This document shows, one piece after another, positions 1-8,293 of a DNA stretch of 64,000 nt. Origin of the DNA: an uncultured Lachnospiraceae bacterium (GTDB lineage: Bacteria; Bacillota; Clostridia; Lachnospirales; Lachnospiraceae). The notes under the pieces are model-generated. The model did no database searches. It was not told where the DNA came from and was given only the letters and a program-made list of their open reading frames with translations. The stretch's first letter is position 1; each line of letters opens with the position of its first letter. The translations under genes and the position numbers were made by a program. The DNA lies in assembly GCA_902797185.1 (NCBI GenBank), contig CADBRV010000054.1:1-64000 (forward strand), read 5' to 3'.

Positions 1-189
1 CGCTTCGGAGCCAGCGGCAGGACCTATGATTATATCTGCGAAGACCCTACCGTGCAGGTGGGCGATACCGTCATTGTGGATGGCTACGACGGCGAGACCG
101 AAGTCGAAGTGGTCAATGTGGCAGTCAAACGGGAATCCGAACTGGGACTGCCCGTGGAACGATATAAGATAATTGTGCGGAAGGCATAA
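1..189 (+). CDS. 3' end of an unrecognised protein gene (partial)
   Basis: Frame 1 is open from the first base to a TAA at 187-189 and gives 62 C-terminal residues. The piece is acidic and strand-like (a VGDTVIVDGYDG stretch, then alternating V/E residues), ending in YKIIVRKA. I do not recognise the family. The start lies outside the window. The last codons and the stop are repeated just downstream (171-198 and 202-229). The open frame and its protein-like composition make it real, but no function can be given. Confidence 0.6.
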   Translation, partial: RFGASGRTYDYICEDPTVQVGDTVIVDGYDGETEVEVVNVAVKRESELGLPVERYKIIVRKA

Positions 190-229
190 AGCTATTTTTG
201 TAATTGTGCGAAAGGCATAAAGCCATTTT
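171..229 (+). repeat. Tandem duplication of a gene 3' end
   Basis: Two 28-bp copies (171-198 and 202-229) match at 26 of 28 positions with a period of 31 bp. The first copy holds the last five codons and TAA stop of the partial gene, and the second repeats them in non-coding sequence, again with a TAA. It is one of several gene-tail duplications in this window. Confidence 0.75.
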
Positions 230-329
230 CTTAATCCGTTTTTGGAAATGAAACCAGCGGAACAGAATTTCGTTAGAGAAGTGGATATCCTGCTTATCCG
301 ATGCTCTCATATATACTTATGTCCATTTC

Positions 330-410
330 TCATATCCTGTCCAGCTCTTCCTGCAGCGCCCACCTTCTCTGGTATTGCTGCCGGTACTTCTCCGCCAGTT
401 TAAGAAACGA
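330..410 (-). pseudogene. Possible relic of a coding sequence (26 residues plus stop)
   Basis: On the minus strand a short frame reads SFLKLAEKYRQQYQ, then RRWALQEELDRI and a TGA. It looks like the helical, charged C-terminus of a real protein. It has no start and is cut on its 5' side next to the inverted repeat at 416-485. This suggests a gene remnant broken by an insertion or deletion. The rest of 190-629 holds only the inverted repeat and the 25-bp tandem repeat; I see no intact gene there. Confidence 0.3.
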
Positions 411-415
411 AAAAA

Positions 416-485
416 TGCCCTAAATCAAGCTTTGAAAAAAAGGGGGTAGGGAGCAGAGGATCTCTCCCTTGCTTGATTTAGGGCA
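416..485. repeat. Inverted repeat, 15-bp perfect arms (mini-element or terminator)
   Basis: TGCCCTAAATCAAGC at 416-430 is matched by its exact reverse complement at 471-485, with a 40-bp purine-rich centre. It could be a miniature transposable element or the ends of a lost insertion sequence, since it directly abuts a truncated coding fragment. It could also act as a hairpin downstream of the large operon. No target-site duplication is obvious. Confidence 0.5.
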
Positions 486-527
486 AAATATTGGATGTTT
501 CATTTTTCATCGATCACGGTAATAGAA

Positions 528-577
528 GGCTCTTATCTACTCCCCCACCCAGGGCTCTTATCTACTCCCCCATCTAG
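528..577. repeat. Two 25-bp tandem repeats echoing the end of the acyl-CoA dehydrogenase gene
   Basis: Units at 528-552 and 553-577 match at 23 of 25 positions. Both resemble 625-650, which holds the last codons and stop of the acyl-CoA dehydrogenase gene at 630-1772 read on the other strand. They therefore look like decayed copies of the gene tail. The segment 578-624 is too degraded to assign. Confidence 0.6.
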
Positions 578-629
578 AAAACACCCCGATAATTGTTCTA
601 TCGTGAAAAGATACGGCTATGGATGCCTC

Positions 630-1772
630 TTATCGGATCCCCATCCAGGAAGAGATCACCATCATCTGCACTTCTGATGTTCCTTCATAGATCTCTGTAA
701 TCTTTGCGTCACGCATCATCCTTTCAATCGGATATTCACTAGTGTATCCATATCCGCCAAAAAGCTGCAGGCATCTCCTTGTCACATCACTTGCATTACT
801 AGCGGCCATGAGTTTTGCTTCTGCAGCAAGGTGGGAATAAGGGATCCCCAAATCCTTTGCATTAGCAGCTTGATAGACAAGCAGCTTGACACCGTCTGTA
901 GCGGCTTGCATTTTTGCCATTTCAAACTGCGTATTCTGGAACTGGCTGATCCGCTTTCCGAATTGGATTCTTTGGGAAATATAATCTTTCGTCACAGCGA
1001 TGGCGCCTTCGGCGATACCCAAGGCCTGCGCCGCGATCCCAATCCGTCCCCCATCAAGGGTCATCATGGCCACTTTAAATCCCTTGTTTACCTCTCCTAA
1101 GAGATTTTCCTTCGGGACTTTCACGTCTTGAAAAATCAGTTCGCATGTGGATGAGCCTCGGATCCCCATCTTTTCTTCATGTTTTCCGAAAGAAAATCCC
1201 GGAAAACCTTTTTCCAGTATAAAAGCAGAGATCCCATGATTTCCCTTTGCCTTGCCTGTCATGGCAAAAACAACGTAAATATCCGCTTCCCCGCCATTTG
1301 TAATGAAGCATTTAGTCCCATTTAGCAGCCAATAGTCCCCCATATCCACTGCTGTAGACTGCTGGCCGGCAGCATCCGTTCCCGCGTTTGGTTCCGTAAG
1401 ACCGAATGCTCCCAGTTTTTCCCCAGATGCCAGCGGGACAAGATATTTCTCTTTCTGCTTTTCCGTACCAAAATGATAAATCGGCCATGCACACAAGGAA
1501 GTATGTGCGGAAAGCCCCACCCCTGTGGAAGCGCATACCTTGCTTATTTCTTCAACACATTGGGCATAAGACAGGTTATCCATCCCTGCCCCGCCATATT
1601 TTTCCGGAAACGGGATTCCTAGCAGGTCCATCTCAGCCATTTTTTCAAATGTTTCCCTGGGGAAACGGGATGCCTTATCGATTTCAGACGCAATCGGGCC
1701 ACATTCCTTTTCCGCAAAATCCCGGTAAAGCTCTACCAGGTCCGCATGCTCTTCATCCATAAAAAAATTCAT
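630..1772 (-). CDS. Acyl-CoA dehydrogenase (last gene of the catabolic operon)
   Basis: This 380-residue FAD flavoenzyme oxidises or reduces the alpha-beta bond of a short acyl-CoA and exchanges electrons with EtfAB. The sequence has full family length, the FGLTEPNAGTDA flavin/substrate motif near residue 125, and IYEGTSEVQ near the end, whose Glu is the usual catalytic base. Its ATG overlaps the etfA stop by one base (TAATG), so the two are translationally coupled. That linkage suggests it is the main Etf partner, in the style of butyryl-CoA dehydrogenase. Chain-length preference cannot be read from the sequence; butyryl-, propionyl- or isobutyryl-CoA are all possible. Confidence 0.93.
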   Translation of the reverse strand: MNFFMDEEHADLVELYRDFAEKECGPIASEIDKASRFPRETFEKMAEMDLLGIPFPEKYGGAGMDNLSYAQCVEEISKVCASTGVGLSAHTSLCAWPIYHFGTEKQKEKYLVPLASGEKLGAFGLTEPNAGTDAAGQQSTAVDMGDYWLLNGTKCFITNGGEADIYVVFAMTGKAKGNHGISAFILEKGFPGFSFGKHEEKMGIRGSSTCELIFQDVKVPKENLLGEVNKGFKVAMMTLDGGRIGIAAQALGIAEGAIAVTKDYISQRIQFGKRISQFQNTQFEMAKMQAATDGVKLLVYQAANAKDLGIPYSHLAAEAKLMAASNASDVTRRCLQLFGGYGYTSEYPIERMMRDAKITEIYEGTSEVQMMVISSWMGIR

Positions 1773-2782
1773 TATTCGCCTTTTTTCTTCCTTATTTCTT
1801 CTGTTAATGCCGGCAGGACTTTGAACAAATCCCCAACGATTCCATAGTCTGCTACCCGGAAAATATTTGCGTCTGGATCTTTGTTGATTGCCACAATGAC
1901 TTTTGAACCGCTCATGCCAGCAAGATGCTGGATTGCCCCCGAGATCCCACAGGCTATGTAGAGCTTTGGTGCAACAGTTTTACCGGTCTGCCCAACCTGG
2001 TGGGAATGTGCTATCCAGCCAGAGTCTACAGCAGCCCTGGACGCACCAACAACCCCGCCCAACACATCTGCGAGAGGTTTGATGACGGTCTCAAACCCTT
2101 CCGGTCCGCCAACACCGCGTCCACCGGAAACAATGATTTCAGCCCCTTCCAGGTCTACGATTTCCCCCGCTGCTTCCCGGATCACATCTATAATACGTGT
2201 GCGTATCTGGTCATTTGCTACATGGAATTCTTCCTTAATAATATCCGCATGGCTTTCACCAGCTTCCGGCTTTTTAAATACCCCGGGGCGTACGGTCCCA
2301 AATTGCGGGCGATGGTCCGGGCAAAGAATGGTGGCCATCAGGTTCCCTCCAAATGCCGGGCGGGTCCACGCGATATTACCGGATTCTTCATCGATATCAA
2401 CACTGGTACAGTCTGCAGTCAGACCAGTACCTACCTTGGCGGTAACCCTTGGAGCCAGGTCACGTCCAATATTGGTTGCACCAATCATTACTGTTGTAGG
2501 TGCATATTTCTCTACCAGGTAAACCATTGCAAGCTGGTAGGCATCTGTTGTATATTGCTGATATTCTGATCCTTCCACCACCAAGACTTGGTCTGCTCCA
2601 TATTTGGCAGCTTCTTCCACCGATTTCTGCACATTCTGCCCAATCACAACGGCAACCAGCCTGCCACCTTGTTTATCCGCAAGGATCCTCCCAGGATTCA
2701 GAAGCTCCAGGCCAACCTTTGCCGGACTCCCATCCTCCCGAGTCTCGATTAACACCCACAAATCCTTCGTCTTTGCTTCCAT
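1772..2782 (-). CDS. etfA: Electron transfer flavoprotein alpha subunit
   Basis: The protein is EtfA, the FAD-carrying subunit that pairs with EtfB to pass electrons to or from the acyl-CoA dehydrogenases. The C-terminal FAD domain is clear ([12 protein letters not shown] near 220, [11 protein letters not shown] near 260, then [21 protein letters not shown] split across the flavin site). The frame stays open upstream to 2824, but ATG 2782 has a GGAGGG six bases upstream and gives the usual N-terminus, so it is preferred (336 residues). It follows etfB by 42 bp. In Clostridia such Etf pairs are often electron-bifurcating with butyryl-CoA dehydrogenase; that is likely here but not shown. Confidence 0.95.
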   Translation of the reverse strand: MEAKTKDLWVLIETREDGSPAKVGLELLNPGRILADKQGGRLVAVVIGQNVQKSVEEAAKYGADQVLVVEGSEYQQYTTDAYQLAMVYLVEKYAPTTVMIGATNIGRDLAPRVTAKVGTGLTADCTSVDIDEESGNIAWTRPAFGGNLMATILCPDHRPQFGTVRPGVFKKPEAGESHADIIKEEFHVANDQIRTRIIDVIREAAGEIVDLEGAEIIVSGGRGVGGPEGFETVIKPLADVLGGVVGASRAAVDSGWIAHSHQVGQTGKTVAPKLYIACGISGAIQHLAGMSGSKVIVAINKDPDANIFRVADYGIVGDLFKVLPALTEEIRKKKGE

Positions 2783-2824
2783 ATATTCCCTCCACCATCT
2801 GTTTGGTCCTGAAAGTGCCTGCAA

Positions 2825-3634
2825 TCAAACGACTTTCTTTTCTCCCAGTAACGCAACAAGCTTTTTCGCGGATTCTTCCTCGGATTCTTCCTGGATGATC
2901 ACGCCTCCTGTTTTCTGCTCCGGTGTAAAAGTAGTCTTTACATGGGTTGGAGAACCTTTTAACCCTATTCTGGATGTATCAATATCCGGAAAGGCATCAT
3001 CACCCAGCACGGGGATATTGGCACGATTTGCTGCAAGTTTTCTCTTTATGGTCGGGAACCTTGGATCAAAGGAAGGTTTCGTAAAGGTGACAAGGCAGGG
3101 GAACTGGATACCGATTACCTGGTTGTAACCATCTCCTTCCTGTACTACCTCAAGCCCGCTCCCATCCGCATTTTTCTCGCAGGTCAATCCATAAGTCACC
3201 TGGGGAAGCCCGAGATGCTCTGCCAGTTCCGGCCCAACCTGCGCGGTATCGCCGTCAATTGCCTGCTTCCCACAGAAAATGGCATCAAATTTTCCTTCTG
3301 TTTCTTCCATTTTACGGACTGCCTGGGAAAGGATATAGGACGTGGCAAGCGTATCAGACCCTCCGAAGGTCCTCCCGGATACCAGGTAAGCTTTATCCGC
3401 TGCGATCGAAAGCGCTTCCTTTAATACGGCCGTCGCCTGCGGCGGACCCATCGTAACGACTACGATCTTGGTACCGGGATCTTTGTCTTTTAACCTTGCC
3501 GCGGCTTCAAGCGCAAACCCATCAAAAGGATTTAAAATAGACGGCACTCCTGCACGGACCAGCGTATGCTTTACCGGATCAATTTTGATTTCCGTTGTAT
3601 CCGGCACTTGTTTCACACAAACCAGAATATTCAT
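2825..3634 (-). CDS. etfB: Electron transfer flavoprotein beta subunit
   Basis: EtfB partner of EtfA. It starts MNILVCVKQVPDT, the usual EtfB opening, and carries NPFDGFALEAA, TFGGSDTLATSY and CGKQAIDGDTAQVGPE, the pattern of clostridial Etf that works with butyryl-CoA dehydrogenase. ATG 3634 has AGGAGG eight bases upstream and is chosen over the longer frame to 3667 (270 residues). The gap of about 200 bp to the upstream acyl-CoA dehydrogenase gene contains a copy of the double stem-loop repeat, the only large intercistronic insertion near the Etf genes. Confidence 0.95.
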   Translation of the reverse strand: MNILVCVKQVPDTTEIKIDPVKHTLVRAGVPSILNPFDGFALEAAARLKDKDPGTKIVVVTMGPPQATAVLKEALSIAADKAYLVSGRTFGGSDTLATSYILSQAVRKMEETEGKFDAIFCGKQAIDGDTAQVGPELAEHLGLPQVTYGLTCEKNADGSGLEVVQEGDGYNQVIGIQFPCLVTFTKPSFDPRFPTIKRKLAANRANIPVLGDDAFPDIDTSRIGLKGSPTHVKTTFTPEQKTGGVIIQEESEEESAKKLVALLGEKKVV

Positions 3635-3698
3635 CTGACACCTCCTATATTTCCAACATCCGATCATTCACTTCTCTTTACAATCACATCCTCGCGAA

Positions 3699-3788
3699 GG
3701 ACAAACGCCGATTCCAAATCGTCCTTTGGACGATGCGGCTAGTGCATCGCAAGGAATCCTCCCGCTACAGCGGGTCCCTCCTTACGAT
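3699..3788 (-). repeat. Double stem-loop intergenic repeat, copy A (short form)
   Basis: Read on the minus strand, the copy starts TATCGTAAGGAGGGACCCGC, folds into a nested stem with TCCTTGCGA, has a short linker, then a second stem GCCGCATCGTCC with GGACGAT and CGGC, and ends GTTTGTCC. It lies inside the operon between two genes. A fragment of a second copy (GGACAGGCGCCGCATTCC) follows at 3792-3809. Confidence 0.75.
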
Positions 3789-3836
3789 AAAGGACAGGCG
3801 CCGCATTCCAAAGGCGGGTCACGCCTTACGTTCTAT

Positions 3837-4985
3837 TTATGTATATTCTTTGATTACCTCTCTGGAAATGACGATTTTCTGGATTTCGGACGTTCCTTCA
3901 TAGATCCTCATGATCCTGGCATCCCGATACATCCTTTCAATAGGATAATCCTTCATATAGCCATATCCGCCGTGCAACTGTAACGAAAGGTCGCAGACAT
4001 ATCCTGCCGTTTCTGAACAGAAATACTTTGCCATTGCAGCATATTTCGTTACTTTTTCTCCCTTTTGGCGTTTATCCGCTGCCTCAAGCATCAGCATTTT
4101 AGCCGCTTCTATCCTTGTGCCCATATCTGCAATGTACCACTGGAGACCCTGGTTAGAACTGATCGGCTTGCCGAACTGGAGCCTTTGGTTCGCGTATTTT
4201 ACACCTTCTGAAAGCGCTGCTTCCGCAAGGCCGGTCGCCTGGGCGGCAATCCCGATCCTTCCCCCGTCAAGACCGATCATTGCGATCTTGAAGCCATCTC
4301 CTGGTTTCCCCAACACTTCTGCTTCTGGTACATAGACATTGTCCAGGATTACTTCCGATACCACAGCCCCTCTTAAGCCCATCTTGTCCTCGGTTTTCCC
4401 AACCTGGACGCCCGGCGTATCACGCCCAATCAGGAATGCCGTCATCCCGCCATGGGTTTTCTTTTCTGGATCTGTCAAGGCAATGATAATCAGATGATCC
4501 CCTTCCTCCGGCCCGAAATTTGAAATGAAAAGTTTAGAACCGTTCAGGATATATCCACCTTCTGTTTTTTCTGCCTTTGTTTTCAAACCGCCTGCGTCAG
4601 AACCGGCATTTGGCTCAGTTAAGCAGAAAGCCCCCAGTTTTCCTTCTACTGCGTTTGGCAGCCATTTTTGTTTCTGCTCTTCTGTCCCCATGCGGAGGAT
4701 GATGTCATTGGTAAGAAGATGGACTGCTACGATTTCTGCCGTACTTACGCAGCACTTGGAAATTTCCGAAATAACGATTGCTTTAGAAATTTCATCCAGG
4801 CCGCTTCCTCCGTACTCTTCCGGAATATTCAGCCCCATGATTCCCATCTCGGCCAATTCTTTGATGGTCTTTTCCGGAAAGCTCCCATTTTTATCCGTAT
4901 CCTGTGCAATCGGACGAATCTCTTTCTCTGAAAATTCCCTCACCATCTCTTGGATAGCGAGCTGATCCTCTGTAAATTCAAACAA
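3837..4985 (-). CDS. Acyl-CoA dehydrogenase
   Basis: Second acyl-CoA dehydrogenase of the operon, 382 residues and full length. It has FCLTEPNAGSDA near 130 and IYEGTSEIQ near the end with the catalytic Glu. The start is TTG at 4983-4985, preceded by AAGGA at about eight bases; no better ATG exists in frame. It resembles short-chain or butyryl-CoA dehydrogenases. It is separated from its neighbours on both sides by copies of the stem-loop repeat (3699-3788 and 5078-5243). Three such enzymes sharing one Etf suggest successive or alternative enoyl-CoA substrates. Confidence 0.92.
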   Translation of the reverse strand: MFEFTEDQLAIQEMVREFSEKEIRPIAQDTDKNGSFPEKTIKELAEMGIMGLNIPEEYGGSGLDEISKAIVISEISKCCVSTAEIVAVHLLTNDIILRMGTEEQKQKWLPNAVEGKLGAFCLTEPNAGSDAGGLKTKAEKTEGGYILNGSKLFISNFGPEEGDHLIIIALTDPEKKTHGGMTAFLIGRDTPGVQVGKTEDKMGLRGAVVSEVILDNVYVPEAEVLGKPGDGFKIAMIGLDGGRIGIAAQATGLAEAALSEGVKYANQRLQFGKPISSNQGLQWYIADMGTRIEAAKMLMLEAADKRQKGEKVTKYAAMAKYFCSETAGYVCDLSLQLHGGYGYMKDYPIERMYRDARIMRIYEGTSEIQKIVISREVIKEYT

Positions 4986-5077
4986 TTGGCCATCCTTCCT
5001 TTCCGTTTTTTAGGATCTCGCGGAGATCACTTTGGGCTTTTTTTCCAGTTTTCACGAATTGAAACTTCATGTATATA

Positions 5078-5243
5078 TCGTAAGAAAGGTCCCTACCAGC
5101 GAGAGGGTTCCTTGCGATGTACTAAGCCGCATCATCCGCCGTCTCGCCTGGCAAGGCGGTAACGCAGGCCTCGCCCTCATGCGAATCGTGATCTTTCATG
5201 GCGCGGCTCTCCTTCCGGACGATGCGGAATGCGGCGGCTGCCC
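5078..5243 (+). repeat. Double stem-loop intergenic repeat, copy B (long form)
   Basis: This copy runs against the direction of the operon, between the hydroxyacyl-CoA dehydrogenase and the acyl-CoA dehydrogenase genes. It begins TCGTAAGAAAG, has the linker TGTACTAAGCCGCATC, and carries the extra internal segment of the long form (CATGGCGCGGCTCTCC). It ends GCGGCGGCTGCCC nine bases from the stop of the neighbouring gene. Confidence 0.75.
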
Positions 5244-5251
5244 TTCCCCAT

Positions 5252-6106
5252 CTATGAATCGTAACGATAAAAACCTCTTCCCGCTTTCTTTCCAAGCCAT
5301 CCTGCTTTCACATACTGCCTTAAAAGAGGACACGGCCGATATTTACAATCCCCATACCCTTCATACATGGTCTCCATAATGGCTAAGACGGTATCCAGCC
5401 CAATAAAGTCTGCCAGTTTTAAAGGACCCATGGGATGGCGCATGCCAAGCTCCATTACCGCATCAATATCTTCTACGGAACCTACGCCTTCATATAAGCA
5501 GTAAATGGCTTCATTAATCATGACCTGGAGGACCCTGTTGGAAATAAATCCAGGGACATCCCTCACTTCGACCGGTGTTTTCCCTAATTCTAAGGAAGCA
5601 TTCTGCACAATACGGAATGTTTCGTCATCTGTTGCCAGTCCTCGGATTATCTCCACCAGCTTCATCACCGGAACCGGATTCATAAAATGCATCCCAATTA
5701 CTTTTTCCGGGCGCTTTGTTGCAGCGGCAATTTCCGTAATCGGAAGGGACGAGGTATTTGTCGCCAGGATACAGGAAGATTTGCAAATTTCATCCAGCTC
5801 TTTAAAAATGGCAGATTTAATTTCCATATTTTCCACCGCAGCTTCTACGACAAGGTCGCAGTCTGCAGCATCCTTTTTATCCGTGGAAGGGATAAGCCTT
5901 GATAAGATCCGGGCTTTTTCCTCTTCTGTAATCCTGCCTTTGCTGACGTCCTTGGACAGCAGCTTATCGATAAAGGCGATCCGCCGGTCGACAAATTCCT
6001 GTTTGACATCATTTAAATAAACAATCTTTCCGGCCTGGGCCATTACCTGGGCAATTCCTCCGCCCATCTGGCCTGAACCGATTACCATTACTTTGCTAAT
6101 GCTCAT
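5252..6106 (-). CDS. hbd: 3-hydroxyacyl-CoA (3-hydroxybutyryl-CoA) dehydrogenase
   Basis: NAD(P)-dependent reduction of acetoacetyl-CoA to 3-hydroxybutyryl-CoA, or the reverse. The 284-residue length fits the Hbd family. A Rossmann motif GSGQMGGG lies at 10-17, the catalytic His is H140 in [11 protein letters not shown], and the C-terminal domain has the [11 protein letters not shown] helix. It lies 24 bp after the thiolase stop, so the two are co-transcribed and probably act in sequence. Confidence 0.95.
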   Translation of the reverse strand: MSISKVMVIGSGQMGGGIAQVMAQAGKIVYLNDVKQEFVDRRIAFIDKLLSKDVSKGRITEEEKARILSRLIPSTDKKDAADCDLVVEAAVENMEIKSAIFKELDEICKSSCILATNTSSLPITEIAAATKRPEKVIGMHFMNPVPVMKLVEIIRGLATDDETFRIVQNASLELGKTPVEVRDVPGFISNRVLQVMINEAIYCLYEGVGSVEDIDAVMELGMRHPMGPLKLADFIGLDTVLAIMETMYEGYGDCKYRPCPLLRQYVKAGWLGKKAGRGFYRYDS

Positions 6107-6130
6107 TTAAATACGCCCCCCTTCTTCTGA

Positions 6131-7327
6131 CTATTCCACTTCCACCAAAACAGCATCACCCTGTGCCATACCGGAACAGATCGCGGCAACGCCTGTCTTT
6201 TTGCCTTCCCTCTTCAGCTCATAAATTAATGTCATTAATATTCTCGCACCGGTAGAGCCAATCGGATGCCCAACAGCCACCGCGCCACCATTGACATTCA
6301 CTTTTGCGTCCATCTCGGAAGGGGTCATGCCAAGGATCCCTAAAGCGGAAACCAGGGGGACCGAAGCAAATGCCTCGTTAATTTCCATCAGGTCTACATC
6401 ATCGAGTGTCAGATGGTTTTTATTCAGGAGCTTTTGGATTGCCAGCCCCGGAACGGTCGCAATATATCTTGCGTCTCTTGCGACCTGGGAATAATCTTTC
6501 AATGTCGCGAGGACCGGAACTCCTAACTCCTCTGCTTTGTCCCGTGACATGATGACTACGGCAGAGGCCCCGTCATTTGTTCCAGGCGCATTTCCTGCGG
6601 TGATGGTATTGTCTTTTCCAAAAAGGACTGGAAGTTTTTCAAGGGCTTCCATGGTAGTGGAAGGCCTGGGCGGCTCATCAACCGTCACGGTCGTAACCTT
6701 CCCTTTTTTGCCTTCCACTTTGACCGGGAAACGTTCTTCATCGAATACATGGTTCTTCTCGCCGGCTTCCCAGCGCATCTGGCTCCGGTAGGCCCATTGG
6801 TCCTGCATTTGCCTCGTGATGCCATATTCCTTTGCCACATATCCCCCATGTGCGCCCATATGCACATCATATTGCGGGCACCACAAGCCGTCTAAAACCA
6901 TGCTGTCTTTCATAACCGCATCAAACATACGGTGTCCCCATCTCATGTCCTTTGCCAGGAAGGGTGCATTCGACATGCTTTCCATCCCGCCTGCGACAAT
7001 AACGTCTGCATCTCCTGCCTTTATGATCTGGGCTCCAAGCGTGACCGCTTTTAACGCAGACCCGCAGACCTTATTAATCGTAAATGCAGGGACTTCTACC
7101 GGTATTCCTGCATTTTCCGCTGCCTGCCTGGCAGGGACCTGTCCCTGTCCTGCCGCGATGACAGTGCCATAGATCACTTCATCTACCTGGCCGCCCGTAA
7201 TCCCGGCCCTTTTCAAAGCTTCCGCTATGGCCATACCGCCTAATTGGGGAGCCGTTAACGGGGACAGCACTCCTCCGAGCTTGCCATAGGGTGTACGGGC
7301 ACCACTAACAATCACTACCTCTTTCAT
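6131..7327 (-). CDS. Acetyl-CoA C-acetyltransferase (thiolase)
   Basis: Thiolase of 398 residues that condenses two acetyl-CoA or cleaves acetoacetyl-CoA. The nucleophile is C88 in NKVCGSALKAV. GGAVAVGHPIGSTGAR carries the active-site His, and ICSGMAQGDA near the end carries the second Cys. Length and motifs fit the biosynthetic/degradative AtoB-Thl group. Together with hbd, the crotonase and the dehydrogenase-Etf set it would complete a butyrate module, or in reverse a C4 oxidation module. Confidence 0.95.
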   Translation of the reverse strand: MKEVVIVSGARTPYGKLGGVLSPLTAPQLGGMAIAEALKRAGITGGQVDEVIYGTVIAAGQGQVPARQAAENAGIPVEVPAFTINKVCGSALKAVTLGAQIIKAGDADVIVAGGMESMSNAPFLAKDMRWGHRMFDAVMKDSMVLDGLWCPQYDVHMGAHGGYVAKEYGITRQMQDQWAYRSQMRWEAGEKNHVFDEERFPVKVEGKKGKVTTVTVDEPPRPSTTMEALEKLPVLFGKDNTITAGNAPGTNDGASAVVIMSRDKAEELGVPVLATLKDYSQVARDARYIATVPGLAIQKLLNKNHLTLDDVDLMEINEAFASVPLVSALGILGMTPSEMDAKVNVNGGAVAVGHPIGSTGARILMTLIYELKREGKKTGVAAICSGMAQGDAVLVEVE

Positions 7328-7423
7328 TATTTCCTACCTTCTCCCAATTCAACCAGGCAATGACACAGCCTTATCTACGCAGATCCCTGCGTCATCCCCT
7401 GCCTTTCTCTGCCAGAATGCACT

Positions 7424-7536
7424 CCTTGCCGGCCTTCCCCAGTCTTCCAATTCCGGATCCCGCTCTCGCTCCACCTGGATGGCGGACACAGGGACGACCC
7501 TTGCCGATCTTCATCGGTCTTCAAATTTCGGATCCC
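7424..7536. repeat. Duplicated tail of the crotonase gene
   Basis: Positions 7424-7461 and 7499-7536 match at 31 of 38 bases, offset by 75 bp. The right-hand copy contains the end of the crotonase reading frame and its stop; the left-hand copy is non-coding. The rest of the thiolase-crotonase gap (7328-7510) holds no gene. Confidence 0.65.
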
Positions 7537-8293
7537 TCTTCTCCAAAAATGCATTCATTCCCTCTTTTTTGTCATATGTCCCGGAGATGACGCCAAACAG
7601 TGCCGATTCATACTGTGATGCTTCTGTTTCGCCCATTTCAGAGCCATAATCCACCGCACGCTTGATGAAATTAAGGACGGTAGCGCTCTTACATGTTAAA
7701 AGTTCGCTATACTGGAAAACTTCCTCCATCAATTTTTCCTGCGGCACTACTTTCGAAACCAGCCCGATCCGGCATGCTTCTTCAGCGTCTACCATCCTTC
7801 CCGTCATCAAGATATCTTTTGCATAAGCTTTCCCGACAATCCTCGGAAGCCGGATATTTCCACCAAACCCGCAGCATACCCCCAGTTTTGATTCCGGTGC
7901 CCCGAACTTTGCATTATCCGAGCAGAACCGGAAGTCACAAGCCAGGGCGAATTCAATGCCTCCCCCAAGGCAGTATCCGTTTACCGCTGCAATCACTGGT
8001 TTGGGGCTTTTTTCCAAGGTAGAGCAGAAATGATGGCCCGCACGGCTCCACTCAAAGGAGGCCAGCCCATCCATCTGCATCTCTACTCCAATATCTCCGC
8101 CAGATACAAATGCTTTCTTCCCGGCACCAGTCAAAATAATCACCCTCACATTCGGATCTGCAATCATATCTTCCGCTGCCTTCTGAAGGAAGTTTAATGT
8201 ATCCCAATCAATCGCATTTAATACTTTAGGACGGTTAATGGTAATAATGCCTTTCTTGTCCTTGATTTCCGTAATGACTGTTCCCTGTTCCAT
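7511..8293 (-). CDS. Enoyl-CoA hydratase/isomerase family (crotonase) protein
   Basis: This 260-residue crotonase-fold protein has the oxyanion-hole stretch GGGIEFALACDF near 105 and FGAPESKLGVCCGFGGN carrying the first catalytic Glu. At the place of the second catalytic Glu of rat crotonase (in AMEMVLTG) it has Asp (AKDILMTG). It could hydrate crotonyl-CoA, but with that change another lyase or isomerase reaction is possible. It sits directly after the 4-hydroxybutyryl-CoA dehydratase homologue (stop 8294, start 8293), which suggests that they share an intermediate such as crotonyl-CoA. Confidence 0.88.
   Translation of the reverse strand: MEQGTVITEIKDKKGIITINRPKVLNAIDWDTLNFLQKAAEDMIADPNVRVIILTGAGKKAFVSGGDIGVEMQMDGLASFEWSRAGHHFCSTLEKSPKPVIAAVNGYCLGGGIEFALACDFRFCSDNAKFGAPESKLGVCCGFGGNIRLPRIVGKAYAKDILMTGRMVDAEEACRIGLVSKVVPQEKLMEEVFQYSELLTCKSATVLNFIKRAVDYGSEMGETEASQYESALFGVISGTYDKKEGMNAFLEKRDPKFEDR

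Noticed and set aside
528-577. CRISPR array
   Set aside because: Only two directly abutting 25-bp units without spacers and no cas genes.
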